The notes under the pieces are model-generated. The model searched no databases, had not been told where the DNA came from, and saw only the letters and a list, made by a program, of their open reading frames with translations. From positions 1,874,001 through 1,938,000 of the forward strand of contig NZ_CP151979.1 in assembly GCF_038593265.1 (NCBI RefSeq): a stretch of DNA of 64,000 nt, read 5' to 3'. A program made the translations under genes and the position numbers. Below, one piece after another: positions 53,858 to 62,112 of the stretch; within the stretch, counting starts at the first letter, position 1; each line of letters starts with the position of its first letter. The DNA is from Ureibacillus sp. FSL W7-1570 (GTDB lineage: Bacteria > Bacillota > Bacilli > Bacillales_A > Planococcaceae).

Positions 53858-54259
53858 TTATGACTTTAGTTTTGCTTTTAACTCTTTTATTTTTGTTTCT
53901 ATAGTTGATATTACTTTTTTAAATTCCTCATCACTCTTACCTGTAGGATCATCCAACCCCCAATCTTCCCTGTGTTTACATGGAAGGTAAGGGCATTCCA
54001 CATTACACCCCATTGTAATAACAATATCTACTGGAGGTAGTTCATCAAGCAACTTTGAATGTTGAGTTTTCTCCATATCTATATCATAAAGCTCTTTCAT
54101 TAGGCGCACAGCATCCTGGTTAATTTGAGGTTTTGTTTCTGTGCCAGCAGAGTAGCTTTCAAATATATCTCCTGCAAAGTGCTTACCAAGTGCCTCGGCT
54201 ATTTGGCTTCGACATGAATTATGAACACATATAAATGCGACCTTTAGTTTATTACTCAC
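53858..54259 (-). CDS. arsC: Arsenate reductase, thioredoxin-coupled
   Basis: This 133-residue protein of the low-molecular-weight phosphatase fold has P-loop CVHNSCR (Cys11, Cys16, Arg17) and the mobile cysteines in MGCNVECPYLPCK (Cys85, Cys89, Cys94). The Asp loop is WGLDDPTGKSDEEF. The catalytic triad of cysteines passes electrons to thioredoxin, reducing arsenate to arsenite, which the Acr3 pump exports. It is the last gene of the ars operon, 18 bp after acr3. The length and residues are those of the B. subtilis-type enzyme. Confidence 0.95.
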   Translation of the reverse strand: MSNKLKVAFICVHNSCRSQIAEALGKHFAGDIFESYSAGTETKPQINQDAVRLMKELYDIDMEKTQHSKLLDELPPVDIVITMGCNVECPYLPCKHREDWGLDDPTGKSDEEFKKVISTIETKIKELKAKLKS

Positions 54260-54276
54260 TAAGCATTACCTCCTTT

Positions 54277-55329
54277 CTAGCTTTTTTCTGGAAACCAGTG
54301 CCTTGTATTATTCGCTATCTTTACTAATATCAACATAACAGGCACTTCTGTTAGAACCCCTACAATGGTAGCAAGTGCAGCTGGGCTTTGTGTTCCAAAC
54401 AATGCAATCGCAACGGCAACTGCCAGTTCAAAAAAGTTAGAGGCACCAATCATACCAGCAGGCGCTGCTATCTCATGAGGTAGTTTTATAACCTTACTTG
54501 CTAGATATGCAATGAAAAAGATTAGGAAAGTCTGAATAATTAATGGTATAGCAATTAAAACAATATGGAGTGGATTGTTCAGAATTACATCGCCCTGGAA
54601 TGAAAAGATTATTATTAATGTTAGCAATAGACCTATGGTAGTGATATTCCCAAACTTCGGTATAAAACTCTTTTCAAAGTAATCGAGTCCTCGCTTTTTT
54701 GTGATGTAATTACGGGTAATTATACCACCAGCCAGCGGGATAACAACAAACAATACTACAGATAAAACAAGAGTGTCCCAGGGTATGGTTACACCGCCCA
54801 CACCTAGAAGAAACGCAACTATGGGCGTGAAAGCTATGAGAATTATAAGATCATTTGTTGCTACTTGCACGACGGTATAAGCCGCATTGCCTTTAGTCAA
54901 ATAACTCCATACAAATACCATCGCTGTACACGGTGCCGCTCCAAGAAGTATTGCTCCCGCAAGATAGTCTTGTGCCAATTCTGCCGGAATTAGAGATTTA
55001 AAAATTACAAAGAAAAACAGCCATGCAATGCCGAACATGGTAAAAGGCTTTATCAGCCAGTTAGTTATCCATGTAACAAAAAGCCCCTTAGGATTTTTTC
55101 CTACATTTCTAATACTTTGAAAATCTACTTTTAGCATCATTGGATATATCATAAGCCAGATTAAAATCGCCATAGGTATTGAAACATTTGCATATTCAAA
55201 ACGTCCTAAAAACGCTGGAATTCCGGGTAAAAACTTTCCAATCAATACCCCTGCAAACATACATAAAATAACCCATACGGTTAAGTACTTTTCAAAAAAT
55301 CCAATTCCACTATTACGTTCCTTACTCAT
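54277..55329 (-). CDS. acr3: Arsenite efflux transporter Acr3
   Basis: This 350-residue membrane protein has about ten helices. The conserved transport region is AILLGAAPCTAMVFVWSYLTKG with its essential Cys, and GASNFFELAVAVAIALFG provides the helix-break motif. It exports arsenite using the proton motive force. ATG 55329 is used because GGGGG lies about ten bases upstream; the TTG at 55338 is too close to it and overlaps the previous stop. ArsA encoded upstream may deliver or energise transport, though Acr3 usually works alone. Confidence 0.92.
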   Translation of the reverse strand: MSKERNSGIGFFEKYLTVWVILCMFAGVLIGKFLPGIPAFLGRFEYANVSIPMAILIWLMIYPMMLKVDFQSIRNVGKNPKGLFVTWITNWLIKPFTMFGIAWLFFFVIFKSLIPAELAQDYLAGAILLGAAPCTAMVFVWSYLTKGNAAYTVVQVATNDLIILIAFTPIVAFLLGVGGVTIPWDTLVLSVVLFVVIPLAGGIITRNYITKKRGLDYFEKSFIPKFGNITTIGLLLTLIIIFSFQGDVILNNPLHIVLIAIPLIIQTFLIFFIAYLASKVIKLPHEIAAPAGMIGASNFFELAVAVAIALFGTQSPAALATIVGVLTEVPVMLILVKIANNTRHWFPEKS

Positions 55330-55334
55330 GTAAA

Positions 55335-55868
55335 TCAATCCCCCTTTCTTTCTAAGCTATCAAAAAATGTAATTAAGTTTTGTGGGATTTCATATTTCTC
55401 ATTTGTCAAGGGGATTGAACTATGGCCATCATAAACTTCTTTCAAAATTGCGTTAATAATCATGGATTTTGGTGGTTCCGTATACTCTATACCATCCTGC
55501 ACCCAAACTCTGCAATCCACAGAGTCACCACATAGATCTCCACATTCTTTGCAGGAAGATTCCTTAACCTCAAGAGCAATATCCCTGCCATTTACACGAA
55601 TGGTTGGAGAACTTAAAAAATGGTGTTCAATGGCTAACTCCCTTGAATTTATATTAATCTTATTAACTACTATCTCAAATCCTGCCTCACTTAATACTGT
55701 AGATACTTCATTGACTGCATCATAGAGGTTAGTTTCAGTTCCTTGACACCTCTTACATACACTTAGGTCGAGATAAAGAAAATCAATTATAATCTGCCTT
55801 TTTTTCTGTTCTTGTCCGCAGCAGCCACTGCCACAAGAGCAACAGCCAGCATCACTTTTATTCATCAC
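55335..55868 (-). CDS. DUF2703-type cysteine-rich protein of ars operons
   Basis: This 177-residue soluble protein has an N-terminal Cys cluster (AGCCSCGSGCCGQ), then LYLDLSVCKRCQGTE with a thioredoxin-like CxxC. A middle segment (SSPTIRVNGRDIALEV) is followed by SSCKECGDLCGDSVDCRVW. The cysteine pairs should bind As(III) or another soft metal. It lies between arsA and acr3, overlapping arsA by 11 bases. A plausible role is passing arsenite, like ArsD, but the family is uncharacterised. Confidence 0.8.
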   Translation of the reverse strand: MMNKSDAGCCSCGSGCCGQEQKKRQIIIDFLYLDLSVCKRCQGTETNLYDAVNEVSTVLSEAGFEIVVNKININSRELAIEHHFLSSPTIRVNGRDIALEVKESSCKECGDLCGDSVDCRVWVQDGIEYTEPPKSMIINAILKEVYDGHSSIPLTNEKYEIPQNLITFFDSLERKGD

Positions 55869-57630
55869 TTTTACTACCTCCAGAAAAGTTCACTATATTT
55901 TCAATTGATGCATCCTGAAACCAGGGGATTGCAACAAAGTTATCAGAACTTATTTGCTTAACTTTTTCCAGCCATTGCTTTTCAGCATCAGCGCGAGCTA
56001 TTAACATACTATTTTTAGTATTCGTCAATGAAAGGCACTGATTAACCACCCACCATTTGTTATTAATTCCCGCTCTATTCAGGTCATCACCCAGTCTCTG
56101 AGCTTCAAATACCGGTGTTGCTTCAGGTAATGTAACAATAATAACCTCTGTTTGTTTCTCATCCCGAAGTCTTGGAAGTAATCTTTGAACAGATATTGGC
56201 GTTTCACCTTTTGTTCTCTGAACCTCTTTATGATAACTCTGTGTAGAATCAAGCAACAGAAGCGTGTGACCCGTTGGTGCAGTATCAATTATTACAACTT
56301 CGTTTTCAGCCTTGTCAACAATCTCAGCAAATGCTCTAAATACTGCAATCTCCTGTGTGCATGGAGAGCGTAAATCCTCTTCAACATAAGCAACATCATC
56401 TTCGCTCATTGTTTCACGAGCCTTACTTAATACCTCATTTTGATATCGCAATAGTTCCTGCTTTTCATCTATTTTACTTAGCTTAATATTTTCAGTATCT
56501 TCAACCACATATTTGAGATGATTAGCTGGGTCTGTAGATGTTAAATGTACCTTAACACCCTTTCTAGCAAGAGCCACTGCAATGGTTGCAGCAATAGTTG
56601 TTTTTCCAACACCGCCTTTGCCCATTGTAAATATCACTTTTTTACCTGCCCTATAAATATCTTCAATCAGAACATCTAGGTTTCTTAAATTTAAGGATTT
56701 GCTATAAATACTATTTTTTGTGTATTCGTCACTATATAAAAATGTTCTAATATTATCAATACCTACAACGTTATAGGAACGAAGTGGTATAGTGAAAATC
56801 TTAAACTTTTTTAAACCCTGTGGCATATTTTCCAAAGCCTTTTGCTGCTTATCTAACATTTTAATCGAAACATCGTCAGTTGCTTCACTCAGTATACCAT
56901 TGATAACTAAAACCTGATTGTTTATCCCTAGCTCACTAAGCTCATGGCTTGAACGTTCAGCTTCAATCAAAGGAGTTTCCTCCGGCCTTGATACCAATAT
57001 CAAAGTTGTTTTATCTTTATCTGCAAGGTTTTCAACCGCATTCTTATACATATCCTTTTTATCTTGAAGTCCAGCGAGCTGACCTAAACATGACGCCCCA
57101 TGTGTACTTTCACTGATAAAATTACTCCAGGCTGATGGTAATTGCAGCATACGAAGTGTGTGCCCTGTCGGAGCAGTATCAAAAATAATATAATCGTATT
57201 TATTCTCTGTGGATTTATCAGTGATGAAGTTCGAAAACTGGTCAAAAGCGGCAATTTCAACAGTACATGAACCCGAGAGTTGTTCCTCCATATTTACAAT
57301 TACACTATCCGGCAACTTCCCCCTATATGGAGCAATAACCGATTCCCTATACTCTCTGGCAGCTTCCTCTGGGTTAAGATTCGCCACAACTAAACCCGGC
57401 GCTCCATCAATCGGCACACCTTTGCCATCAAGCTCAGTATTAAAAACATCCTGCAAATTGGATGCAGGATCAGTGCTTATAAGGAGAACACTTTTTCCAT
57501 TATCAGCTAAATTTACTGCCACAGCACAAGCGGTTGAGGTTTTACCTACACCACCCTTTCCTGTGAAAAACATATACTTAGTCAGATTTATCCCATCTAA
57601 ACTAAATGGCTCATAATTATTCTTTAACAT
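55858..57630 (-). CDS. arsA: Arsenite-stimulated ATPase ArsA
   Basis: This 590-residue protein has two homologous halves, each with a deviant Walker A: MFFTGKGGVGKTSTACA (about residues 20-36) and IFTMGKGGVGKTTIAAT (about 335-350). Signal motifs IIFDTAPTGHTLRMLQLP and VIIDTAPTGHTLLLLD follow in each half. Arsenite-site cysteines are in SGSCTVEIAAFDQF and RSPCTQEIAVF. It receives As(III) from ArsD and couples ATP hydrolysis to efflux. It begins one base before the arsD stop region and overlaps the DUF2703 gene. Confidence 0.95.
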   Translation of the reverse strand: MLKNNYEPFSLDGINLTKYMFFTGKGGVGKTSTACAVAVNLADNGKSVLLISTDPASNLQDVFNTELDGKGVPIDGAPGLVVANLNPEEAAREYRESVIAPYRGKLPDSVIVNMEEQLSGSCTVEIAAFDQFSNFITDKSTENKYDYIIFDTAPTGHTLRMLQLPSAWSNFISESTHGASCLGQLAGLQDKKDMYKNAVENLADKDKTTLILVSRPEETPLIEAERSSHELSELGINNQVLVINGILSEATDDVSIKMLDKQQKALENMPQGLKKFKIFTIPLRSYNVVGIDNIRTFLYSDEYTKNSIYSKSLNLRNLDVLIEDIYRAGKKVIFTMGKGGVGKTTIAATIAVALARKGVKVHLTSTDPANHLKYVVEDTENIKLSKIDEKQELLRYQNEVLSKARETMSEDDVAYVEEDLRSPCTQEIAVFRAFAEIVDKAENEVVIIDTAPTGHTLLLLDSTQSYHKEVQRTKGETPISVQRLLPRLRDEKQTEVIIVTLPEATPVFEAQRLGDDLNRAGINNKWWVVNQCLSLTNTKNSMLIARADAEKQWLEKVKQISSDNFVAIPWFQDASIENIVNFSGGSKSDE

Positions 57631-57631
57631 C

Positions 57632-57991
57632 TTAACAGCACCCCTTTGGTCCGCAGCAGCCGCTCTTCTTTTGAGGTTTTGTGCTTATTTCCACCCCTAA
57701 CCATTCTGAAAACTCTTCGTTTGTTGGGTAGCTTTTGGTTTTTACAATTTCACCATCTGCCAGTGTTACAGGAAGAATATCTGCTCCTTCCTTTTGTAGA
57801 ATTTCACTTATAACTTTATTGGAGATAAAATCCTGAGGTTCACTTGACAAACCATGCCTTTTTATAATAATCCCTTTTTCTTTAAGCGAATTAATAACAG
57901 TTGCTACTCTTAACAGCTCTGGGTCAATAGATGGTCCACAAACTCCTGTCGAGCAACACATTGCTGGGTCAAAAATCTCAATATTTTTCAT
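57632..57991 (-). CDS. arsD: Arsenic metallochaperone ArsD
   Basis: This 119-residue chaperone has EIFDPAMCCSTGVCGPSIDP with Cys12, Cys13 and Cys18, the known As(III) triad. A thioredoxin-like body and the C-terminal GCCGPKGCC with two vicinal cysteine pairs follow. It hands arsenite to ArsA. It lies between arsR (13 bp) and arsA (1 bp). AAGGAGG precedes the ATG. All functional cysteines are retained. Confidence 0.95.
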   Translation of the reverse strand: MKNIEIFDPAMCCSTGVCGPSIDPELLRVATVINSLKEKGIIIKRHGLSSEPQDFISNKVISEILQKEGADILPVTLADGEIVKTKSYPTNEEFSEWLGVEISTKPQKKSGCCGPKGCC

Positions 57992-58004
57992 TACTAAATC
58001 CTCC

Positions 58005-58340
58005 TTAACAACATTGATTATCAGATTTTTTATTTTTGCTCTTTTTACAAATACAATCTTCTTTATCGTTTGTTATGCATGTAAAGAAAGCTATAACCTC
58101 ATCCGTTTTTTCTTTGTTTAATGTATATCTCATCCAAGCCCCATCACGTACTGCATTTACAAGACCGCTTTCAGATAATATCTTCATATGATAACTAAGA
58201 GTGGATTGAGAAATACTGAATTCTTCTAATATATCGCATGCGCACATTTCTCCACACGATAGCATATCTATAATCTTTAACCGTGTTTCATCTGACATAG
58301 CCTTAATTGCAGGAACATAATCTGCATATGAATGTTTCAT
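58005..58340 (-). CDS. arsR: Arsenic-responsive repressor ArsR
   Basis: This 111-residue winged-HTH repressor has MSDETRLKIIDMLSCGEMCACDIL, in which Cys33 and Cys35 (plus Cys29) form the As(III) site. The recognition helix is FSISQSTLSYHMKILSESGL, with a wing at GAWMRYTLN. The C-terminus is extra Cys-rich (CICKK and final CC). It heads the operon and should repress it from the dyad just upstream until arsenite binds. Confidence 0.95.
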   Translation of the reverse strand: MKHSYADYVPAIKAMSDETRLKIIDMLSCGEMCACDILEEFSISQSTLSYHMKILSESGLVNAVRDGAWMRYTLNKEKTDEVIAFFTCITNDKEDCICKKSKNKKSDNQCC

Positions 58341-58371
58341 AAAATTACCTCCTATATATTCATATGTATCA

Positions 58372-58432
58372 ATGACATCGAATATTCTCGATATCTTATA
58401 ACAAGAATATCAGGCATATCGATAGTTATCAA
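58372..58432 (-). promoter_or_regulatory. ars promoter and ArsR operator
   Basis: On the minus strand TTGATA (58432-58427) and TATTCT (58409-58404), spaced 17 bp, form a sigma-A promoter. Downstream the dyad ATCGA-N6-TCGAT (about 58377-58393) overlaps the expected transcription start and is the probable ArsR site. Confidence 0.65.
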
Positions 58433-58457
58433 TATGGTTTTATAATAAGTTAACGAC

Positions 58458-58498
58458 AAAAAGCGCCGACTAAGATGCCACTGCACCTCAATCGGCGG
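58458..58498. terminator. Hairpin downstream of the recombinase
   Basis: CGCCGA near 58462 pairs with TCGGCG near 58491. It separates the recombinase gene from the ars promoter. The T-run is weak. Confidence 0.45.
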
Positions 58499-58509
58499 TC
58501 AAATTCGTT

Positions 58510-60081
58510 TTATTTTTCTATATCAATTTCTATACCAGATTTAAATTCAATAGTTAGTTTATCATCATAGACCGTTATTTTCTCTATAAGTCTCCTTACT
58601 AGTTGCTCATCATACTCCTCAAGGAGGATGGATTGTTCATTAATGAATTTTTCCATATCTTCTAGCCTTTGCTTGGAGCCCTTTTTGCCAGCTTCTTCTG
58701 CTAAAGCCTTATGCCTTTCCTCTCTGAGCCTGTAAATCTCATCGGCTATATCGTTATAATCTTCTTTGGAATTGGCCAGCCTCAAAAGGTCTTTTTGTAA
58801 TTCCTCTAGCTTTTTATCTATCTCGGAAACAATAGTATTGTCCGTTTCACTTATCACTGTTTCTATATTTTCCTTTAAGATAGTTAAAAAGCCATCCTTT
58901 TGCCCTATTAGTTTATTAATTGCCTCCACCGTAGCAATACCTATCATATCCTCCAGCACGGTTCGGGAATGACAAGTTAACCCTGTATTCTCAAGTCTAC
59001 TGACGCATCTCCAAACAATCGATTTTTTACCTCGGTTATTCCAATGAACTCTACGGTATATTTCGCCACACTCTCCACAGAAGATAATTTGTGAAAATAC
59101 ATGATTTGAACTAAAGTTTCTTTTCTTTCCACTAGTACTTATATGTCCTCTACTTCTACGAACTAACTCTTCTTGTACCTGCATGAAGATTTCACGCGGG
59201 ATAATGGCTTCATGGTTATTCTCTACATAATACTGAGGTACGATTCCGTTATTTACAACCCTCTTTTTTGTAAGAAAATCTACCGTATAAGTTTTTTGGA
59301 GCAGTGCATCACCAATGTATTTTTCATTGCTTAATATTTTCCTTATAGTACTGGTATGCCACCTTTTTTTTCCCGCTCCCGTAAGTATGCCATCAGCTTC
59401 AAGTCCTTTTTTGATTTTATCCATACTTGAGCCTTCAAGATACTCTCGGTAAATCCTTTTAACTATTTCAGCTTCCTCCGGCACAATTACTAATCGCTTA
59501 TTTTCATCTTTGGTATATCCTAAAAACCTAGAACAATTGACCATTACCTCTCCCTGTTGGTATCGGTATTGATAGCCAAGCTTTACATTCTGGCTTAATG
59601 ACTGGCTCTCTTGTTGCGCTAAGGATGCCATAATGGTAAGCATAATTTCACCTTTGGCATCCAGTGTATTGATATTTTCTTTCTCAAAATATACCGCTAC
59701 ATTTTTATCTTTAAGTTTCCTGATGTATTGTAGACAATCCAAGGTATTTCTAGCAAATCGGCTTATTGATTTGGTAATAACCATATCAATTTTCCCAGCC
59801 ATGCACTCATCAATCATTCGATTAAATTCATCACGATTTTTTGTATTTGTACCGCTGATGCCATCATCAGCAAAAATCCCTGCAAATTCCCACTCTGAAT
59901 TCTTCTTGATAAACTCTGTATAGTGTTCAATCTGCACTTCATAACTACTAGCCTGCTCATCACTATCTGTAGAAACTCTGCAATAAGCAGCGACCCGAAG
60001 TTTTGGTGTTTCATCTTCTTTTCGATTGTTGCCTACACGTTTTATTGCAGGTATAATCATTACATTTTTATTAACTGCCAT
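58510..60081 (-). CDS. Large serine recombinase of the integrated island
   Basis: This 523-residue recombinase has the N-terminal resolvase domain with catalytic Ser in [15 protein letters not shown] (about residue 30 of the chosen start). Then come [17 protein letters not shown] and [15 protein letters not shown], the recombinase domain ([20 protein letters not shown]), a zinc-ribbon part ([13 protein letters not shown] and [12 protein letters not shown]), and a long coiled coil before the C-terminus. ATG 60081 is chosen because GAGGTG lies before it. It catalyses integration and excision without homology. It lies inside the repeats that bracket the island, so it is the likely mover of the ars genes. 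Confidence 0.93.
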   Translation of the reverse strand: MAVNKNVMIIPAIKRVGNNRKEDETPKLRVAAYCRVSTDSDEQASSYEVQIEHYTEFIKKNSEWEFAGIFADDGISGTNTKNRDEFNRMIDECMAGKIDMVITKSISRFARNTLDCLQYIRKLKDKNVAVYFEKENINTLDAKGEIMLTIMASLAQQESQSLSQNVKLGYQYRYQQGEVMVNCSRFLGYTKDENKRLVIVPEEAEIVKRIYREYLEGSSMDKIKKGLEADGILTGAGKKRWHTSTIRKILSNEKYIGDALLQKTYTVDFLTKKRVVNNGIVPQYYVENNHEAIIPREIFMQVQEELVRRSRGHISTSGKKRNFSSNHVFSQIIFCGECGEIYRRVHWNNRGKKSIVWRCVSRLENTGLTCHSRTVLEDMIGIATVEAINKLIGQKDGFLTILKENIETVISETDNTIVSEIDKKLEELQKDLLRLANSKEDYNDIADEIYRLREERHKALAEEAGKKGSKQRLEDMEKFINEQSILLEEYDEQLVRRLIEKITVYDDKLTIEFKSGIEIDIEK

Positions 60082-60175
60082 CTTGCTGCACCTCACTTTC
60101 TATTAAGCTGTATACATATTCCGCTTGTGTAAAAGGATTTGTATACTTCTGAATTACTTGTCCTATGGTATCTTT
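60071..60175 (-). pseudogene. Short C-terminal fragment coupled to the recombinase
   Basis: The frame reads IGQVIQKYTNPFTQAEYVYS then [11 protein letters not shown] and stops 11 bases inside the recombinase gene. This ending is what one expects of a small gene preceding recombinases on Firmicute integrative elements. No start codon is visible, so it is probably a remnant that still couples translation. Confidence 0.45.
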
Positions 60176-60282
60176 TTAATTATCTATCCTGCCTTCTCAA
60201 CCCCAATAAAAAATCTAACCTATCAACTCAACCCCTATCACTTTCATGGTAGTTGACATGTTTCCTCAAAGAATAAAAATGA

Positions 60283-60352
60283 GGGTTTCCCGACATTAAC
60301 GTCCTCGACAAAGATGTCATGAGAAAAATTCAATGTCAGGAAACCCTTTATC
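60283..60352. terminator. Long-loop inverted repeat
   Basis: GGGTTTCCCGACATT pairs with AATGTCAGGAAACCC, one base differing, around a 40-base loop. It lies between the recombinase operon and the right repeat and may be a terminator or recombination site. Confidence 0.5.
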
Positions 60353-60372
60353 TATAAGTGCTTAAAGTATCT

Positions 60373-60531
60373 TTATTTCTCAACCCTTGACATCAATACC
60401 ACGCACTCCACATGCAACGAGCGAGGTGGATTGATGTCTTTTACATTGTCGGTAGGCGGAAACACGTCATCGCCACTTTTTGCACTATCGGTAGGCGGGA
60501 ACATATCCACTAAATTTGCATAGTTAAACCG
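60373..60531 (-). pseudogene. Right repeat: C-terminus of a RumA-like rRNA methyltransferase
   Basis: The frame reads FNYANLVDMFPPTDSAKSG, DDVFPPTDNVKDI, then NPPRSLHVECVVLMSRVEK and stop. The ending HVExVVLMSR is that of the 23S rRNA uracil-5-methyltransferase family (RumA/RlmD). The catalytic domain is absent upstream. Bases 60404-60507 are the partner of 53701-53804. rumA 3' ends are known hotspots for integrative elements in Firmicutes. Confidence 0.65.
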
Positions 60532-60589
60532 AATGTGCTTTTCAGCACAAATAGAATTTATCTTTGGGATGTTTACCCACAGGAATCCT

Positions 60590-60847
60590 CTACTTCTCTT
60601 CAGTGTATCTTTCTTGCAGCAAAAATCCCTTGGCCTCGCTAGGGCGTAAATCCCAATATTTTTGCAAAAGGTAAATGACTTTCTCATCTTCAACTTTAGC
60701 TTCCTTCAGAGCCGCAGCTGCCTTTTCAATCCCAATGACTCTTTCTTCAAAGGCAGCTTCATCTAGCCTTGCATTGCCATCTTCTCTTATTCGTTCCAAC
60801 AGTTCACTTCCAAATCCCGAAAGGGAAGCTCTAATAGAACGTGCCAT
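60590..60847 (-). CDS. Small helical protein of the island, unknown function
   Basis: This 85-residue, highly charged helical protein (MARSIRASLSGFGSELLERI... KAAAALKEAKVEDEKVIYLL) has no signal or membrane segment. GAGGAGG lies at ideal spacing before the ATG. It has the look of the small DNA-binding or regulatory proteins on Firmicute integrative elements, but I do not recognise the family. It is followed by the RumA-like fragment on the same strand. Confidence 0.55.
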   Translation of the reverse strand: MARSIRASLSGFGSELLERIREDGNARLDEAAFEERVIGIEKAAAALKEAKVEDEKVIYLLQKYWDLRPSEAKGFLLQERYTEEK

Positions 60848-60909
60848 ATCTATTCCTCCTCTAAATTCTAATTTATTGCACTATTGATAGACAAATTGGA
60901 ATTTGTTGG

Positions 60910-61404
60910 TTACTTATATTCACTCGGAATAGGAATATTAAATCTCTCACACAATAGTTTTACATCATGCACATCATTTTCATCATGCTCATAGCCTAGA
61001 TGAAATAACACTTGATATTCAGCATCAATACATCTGACCATTTTATCGCCTATTTTCCCAATGCCGCTAAAGACTTCTGGAGGATATGCTTCTCCCTCAA
61101 AAACAATGTATCCTTGTTCGTTGAATTTAAATATATGAAGATCAATTATCCTACCTTTACTATCCTTATAAACCTTATGAGATGTGGTAGTATATGCTTC
61201 GATAACTTCAGCAAAGCCATTTTCTTTTAATATTTCAATAAACTTTTTACCATTACTTTCTTCCACAAATAAATCAATATCGTTGTGTACTCTTGTTTCT
61301 TCTTCTAATAGTGCATCTACTCCCCAACCGCCATCAATCCATATGTTAATTCCATTTTCTTCAGCGTACGTTATTATCTCAATAGCGTCAGTTTTACTTA
61401 CCAT
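60910..61404 (-). CDS. Lincosamide-type nucleotidyltransferase (Lnu/LinA-like)
   Basis: This 164-residue protein of the nucleotidyltransferase fold has NIWIDGGWGVDALLEEETRVHNDIDLF in two parts (about residues 20-46). It carries the G-G-W-G-V-D and D-I-D metal-binding residues characteristic of LinA/LnuA and related aminoglycoside nucleotidyltransferases. Further parts are GRIIDLHIFKFNEQG and QVLFHLGYEHDENDVHDVKLL. GGAGGGA precedes the ATG. It probably adenylylates a lincosamide or a similar substrate. Resistance spectrum cannot be told from sequence, and a housekeeping role is possible. Confidence 0.75.
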   Translation of the reverse strand: MVSKTDAIEIITYAEENGINIWIDGGWGVDALLEEETRVHNDIDLFVEESNGKKFIEILKENGFAEVIEAYTTTSHKVYKDSKGRIIDLHIFKFNEQGYIVFEGEAYPPEVFSGIGKIGDKMVRCIDAEYQVLFHLGYEHDENDVHDVKLLCERFNIPIPSEYK

Positions 61405-61504
61405 GTAATCCCTCCGTTCAAATTCCTATCTAATTTCATAAAATCCCAAAAAGTAGCCATGCTAAATTCCTCCCAAGTAATACTGTTAATTCATATAATC
61501 TAAC

Positions 61505-62083
61505 TTAATAGCGCCTTTTCATATCCTCTTCGTAGGCGGCTAGAATACGCTGATATTCTTTTGGGTCATCATTCTCACAGTCCAGTTTTATCACTCGATC
61601 CACAATAGAATCTAAAGAATCAGGGTTGTACCAAGGTTCCTTAATTGTAAGATAAATGATCTTTTTTGTCTTTTGACGTTCGGCCATTTCTTTCAGCATC
61701 TGAATCTCTTTTTCATTTTTTGTTACACTTTGAATTGGCCATACAATCATAAAATCGAAGGCATAATTATCATATTTATCACTACTACTTTTAGTGGTCA
61801 GATTATCAAAGAAAATTGTAAGATTGGATAATTTCATTCCTTGCCCATATTTCTTCGGTACGTTAACTTTATAAAGTTCCGCCCATCGAAAGAAATTCTC
61901 CATTCCATCTTTTGTTGTATGAATTAAATTAATTAGTCCTTTCAAGTTCCCTTGAGCATTCAAAGCTTTAAGAAGGGCCTGATGCTTTTCCTTATCAGCG
62001 ATACCTCGTAGTAATAATGTTTTCTCTGTTTCATTGTTCAAGAAATCAATAATCTGATCATACGCATTTTTTACGTCGGACAT
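61505..62083 (-). CDS. Third gene of an unknown cluster, no recognised domain
   Basis: This protein of about 192 residues starts at ATG 62083, with AAGGAG eight bases upstream. It appears soluble and alpha/beta: a helical N-terminal half (KNAYDQIIDFLNNETEKTLL) and a second half with alternating strands, YAFDFMIVWPIQSV, then QKTKKIIYLTIKEPW and IVDRVIKLDCEND. The latter may form a Rossmann-like or nuclease-like sheet. It follows the HEPN-like gene by 30 bp on the same strand. Function not known. Confidence 0.6.
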   Translation of the reverse strand: MSDVKNAYDQIIDFLNNETEKTLLLRGIADKEKHQALLKALNAQGNLKGLINLIHTTKDGMENFFRWAELYKVNVPKKYGQGMKLSNLTIFFDNLTTKSSSDKYDNYAFDFMIVWPIQSVTKNEKEIQMLKEMAERQKTKKIIYLTIKEPWYNPDSLDSIVDRVIKLDCENDDPKEYQRILAAYEEDMKRRY

Positions 62084-62112
62084 TTTATTCACTCCTTAAC
62101 TAATAAAAATCG

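Noticed and set aside
58510-60081. Recombinase as a phage integrase with a prophage attached
   Set aside because: No phage structural or lysis genes lie between the repeats; cargo is the ars operon only.
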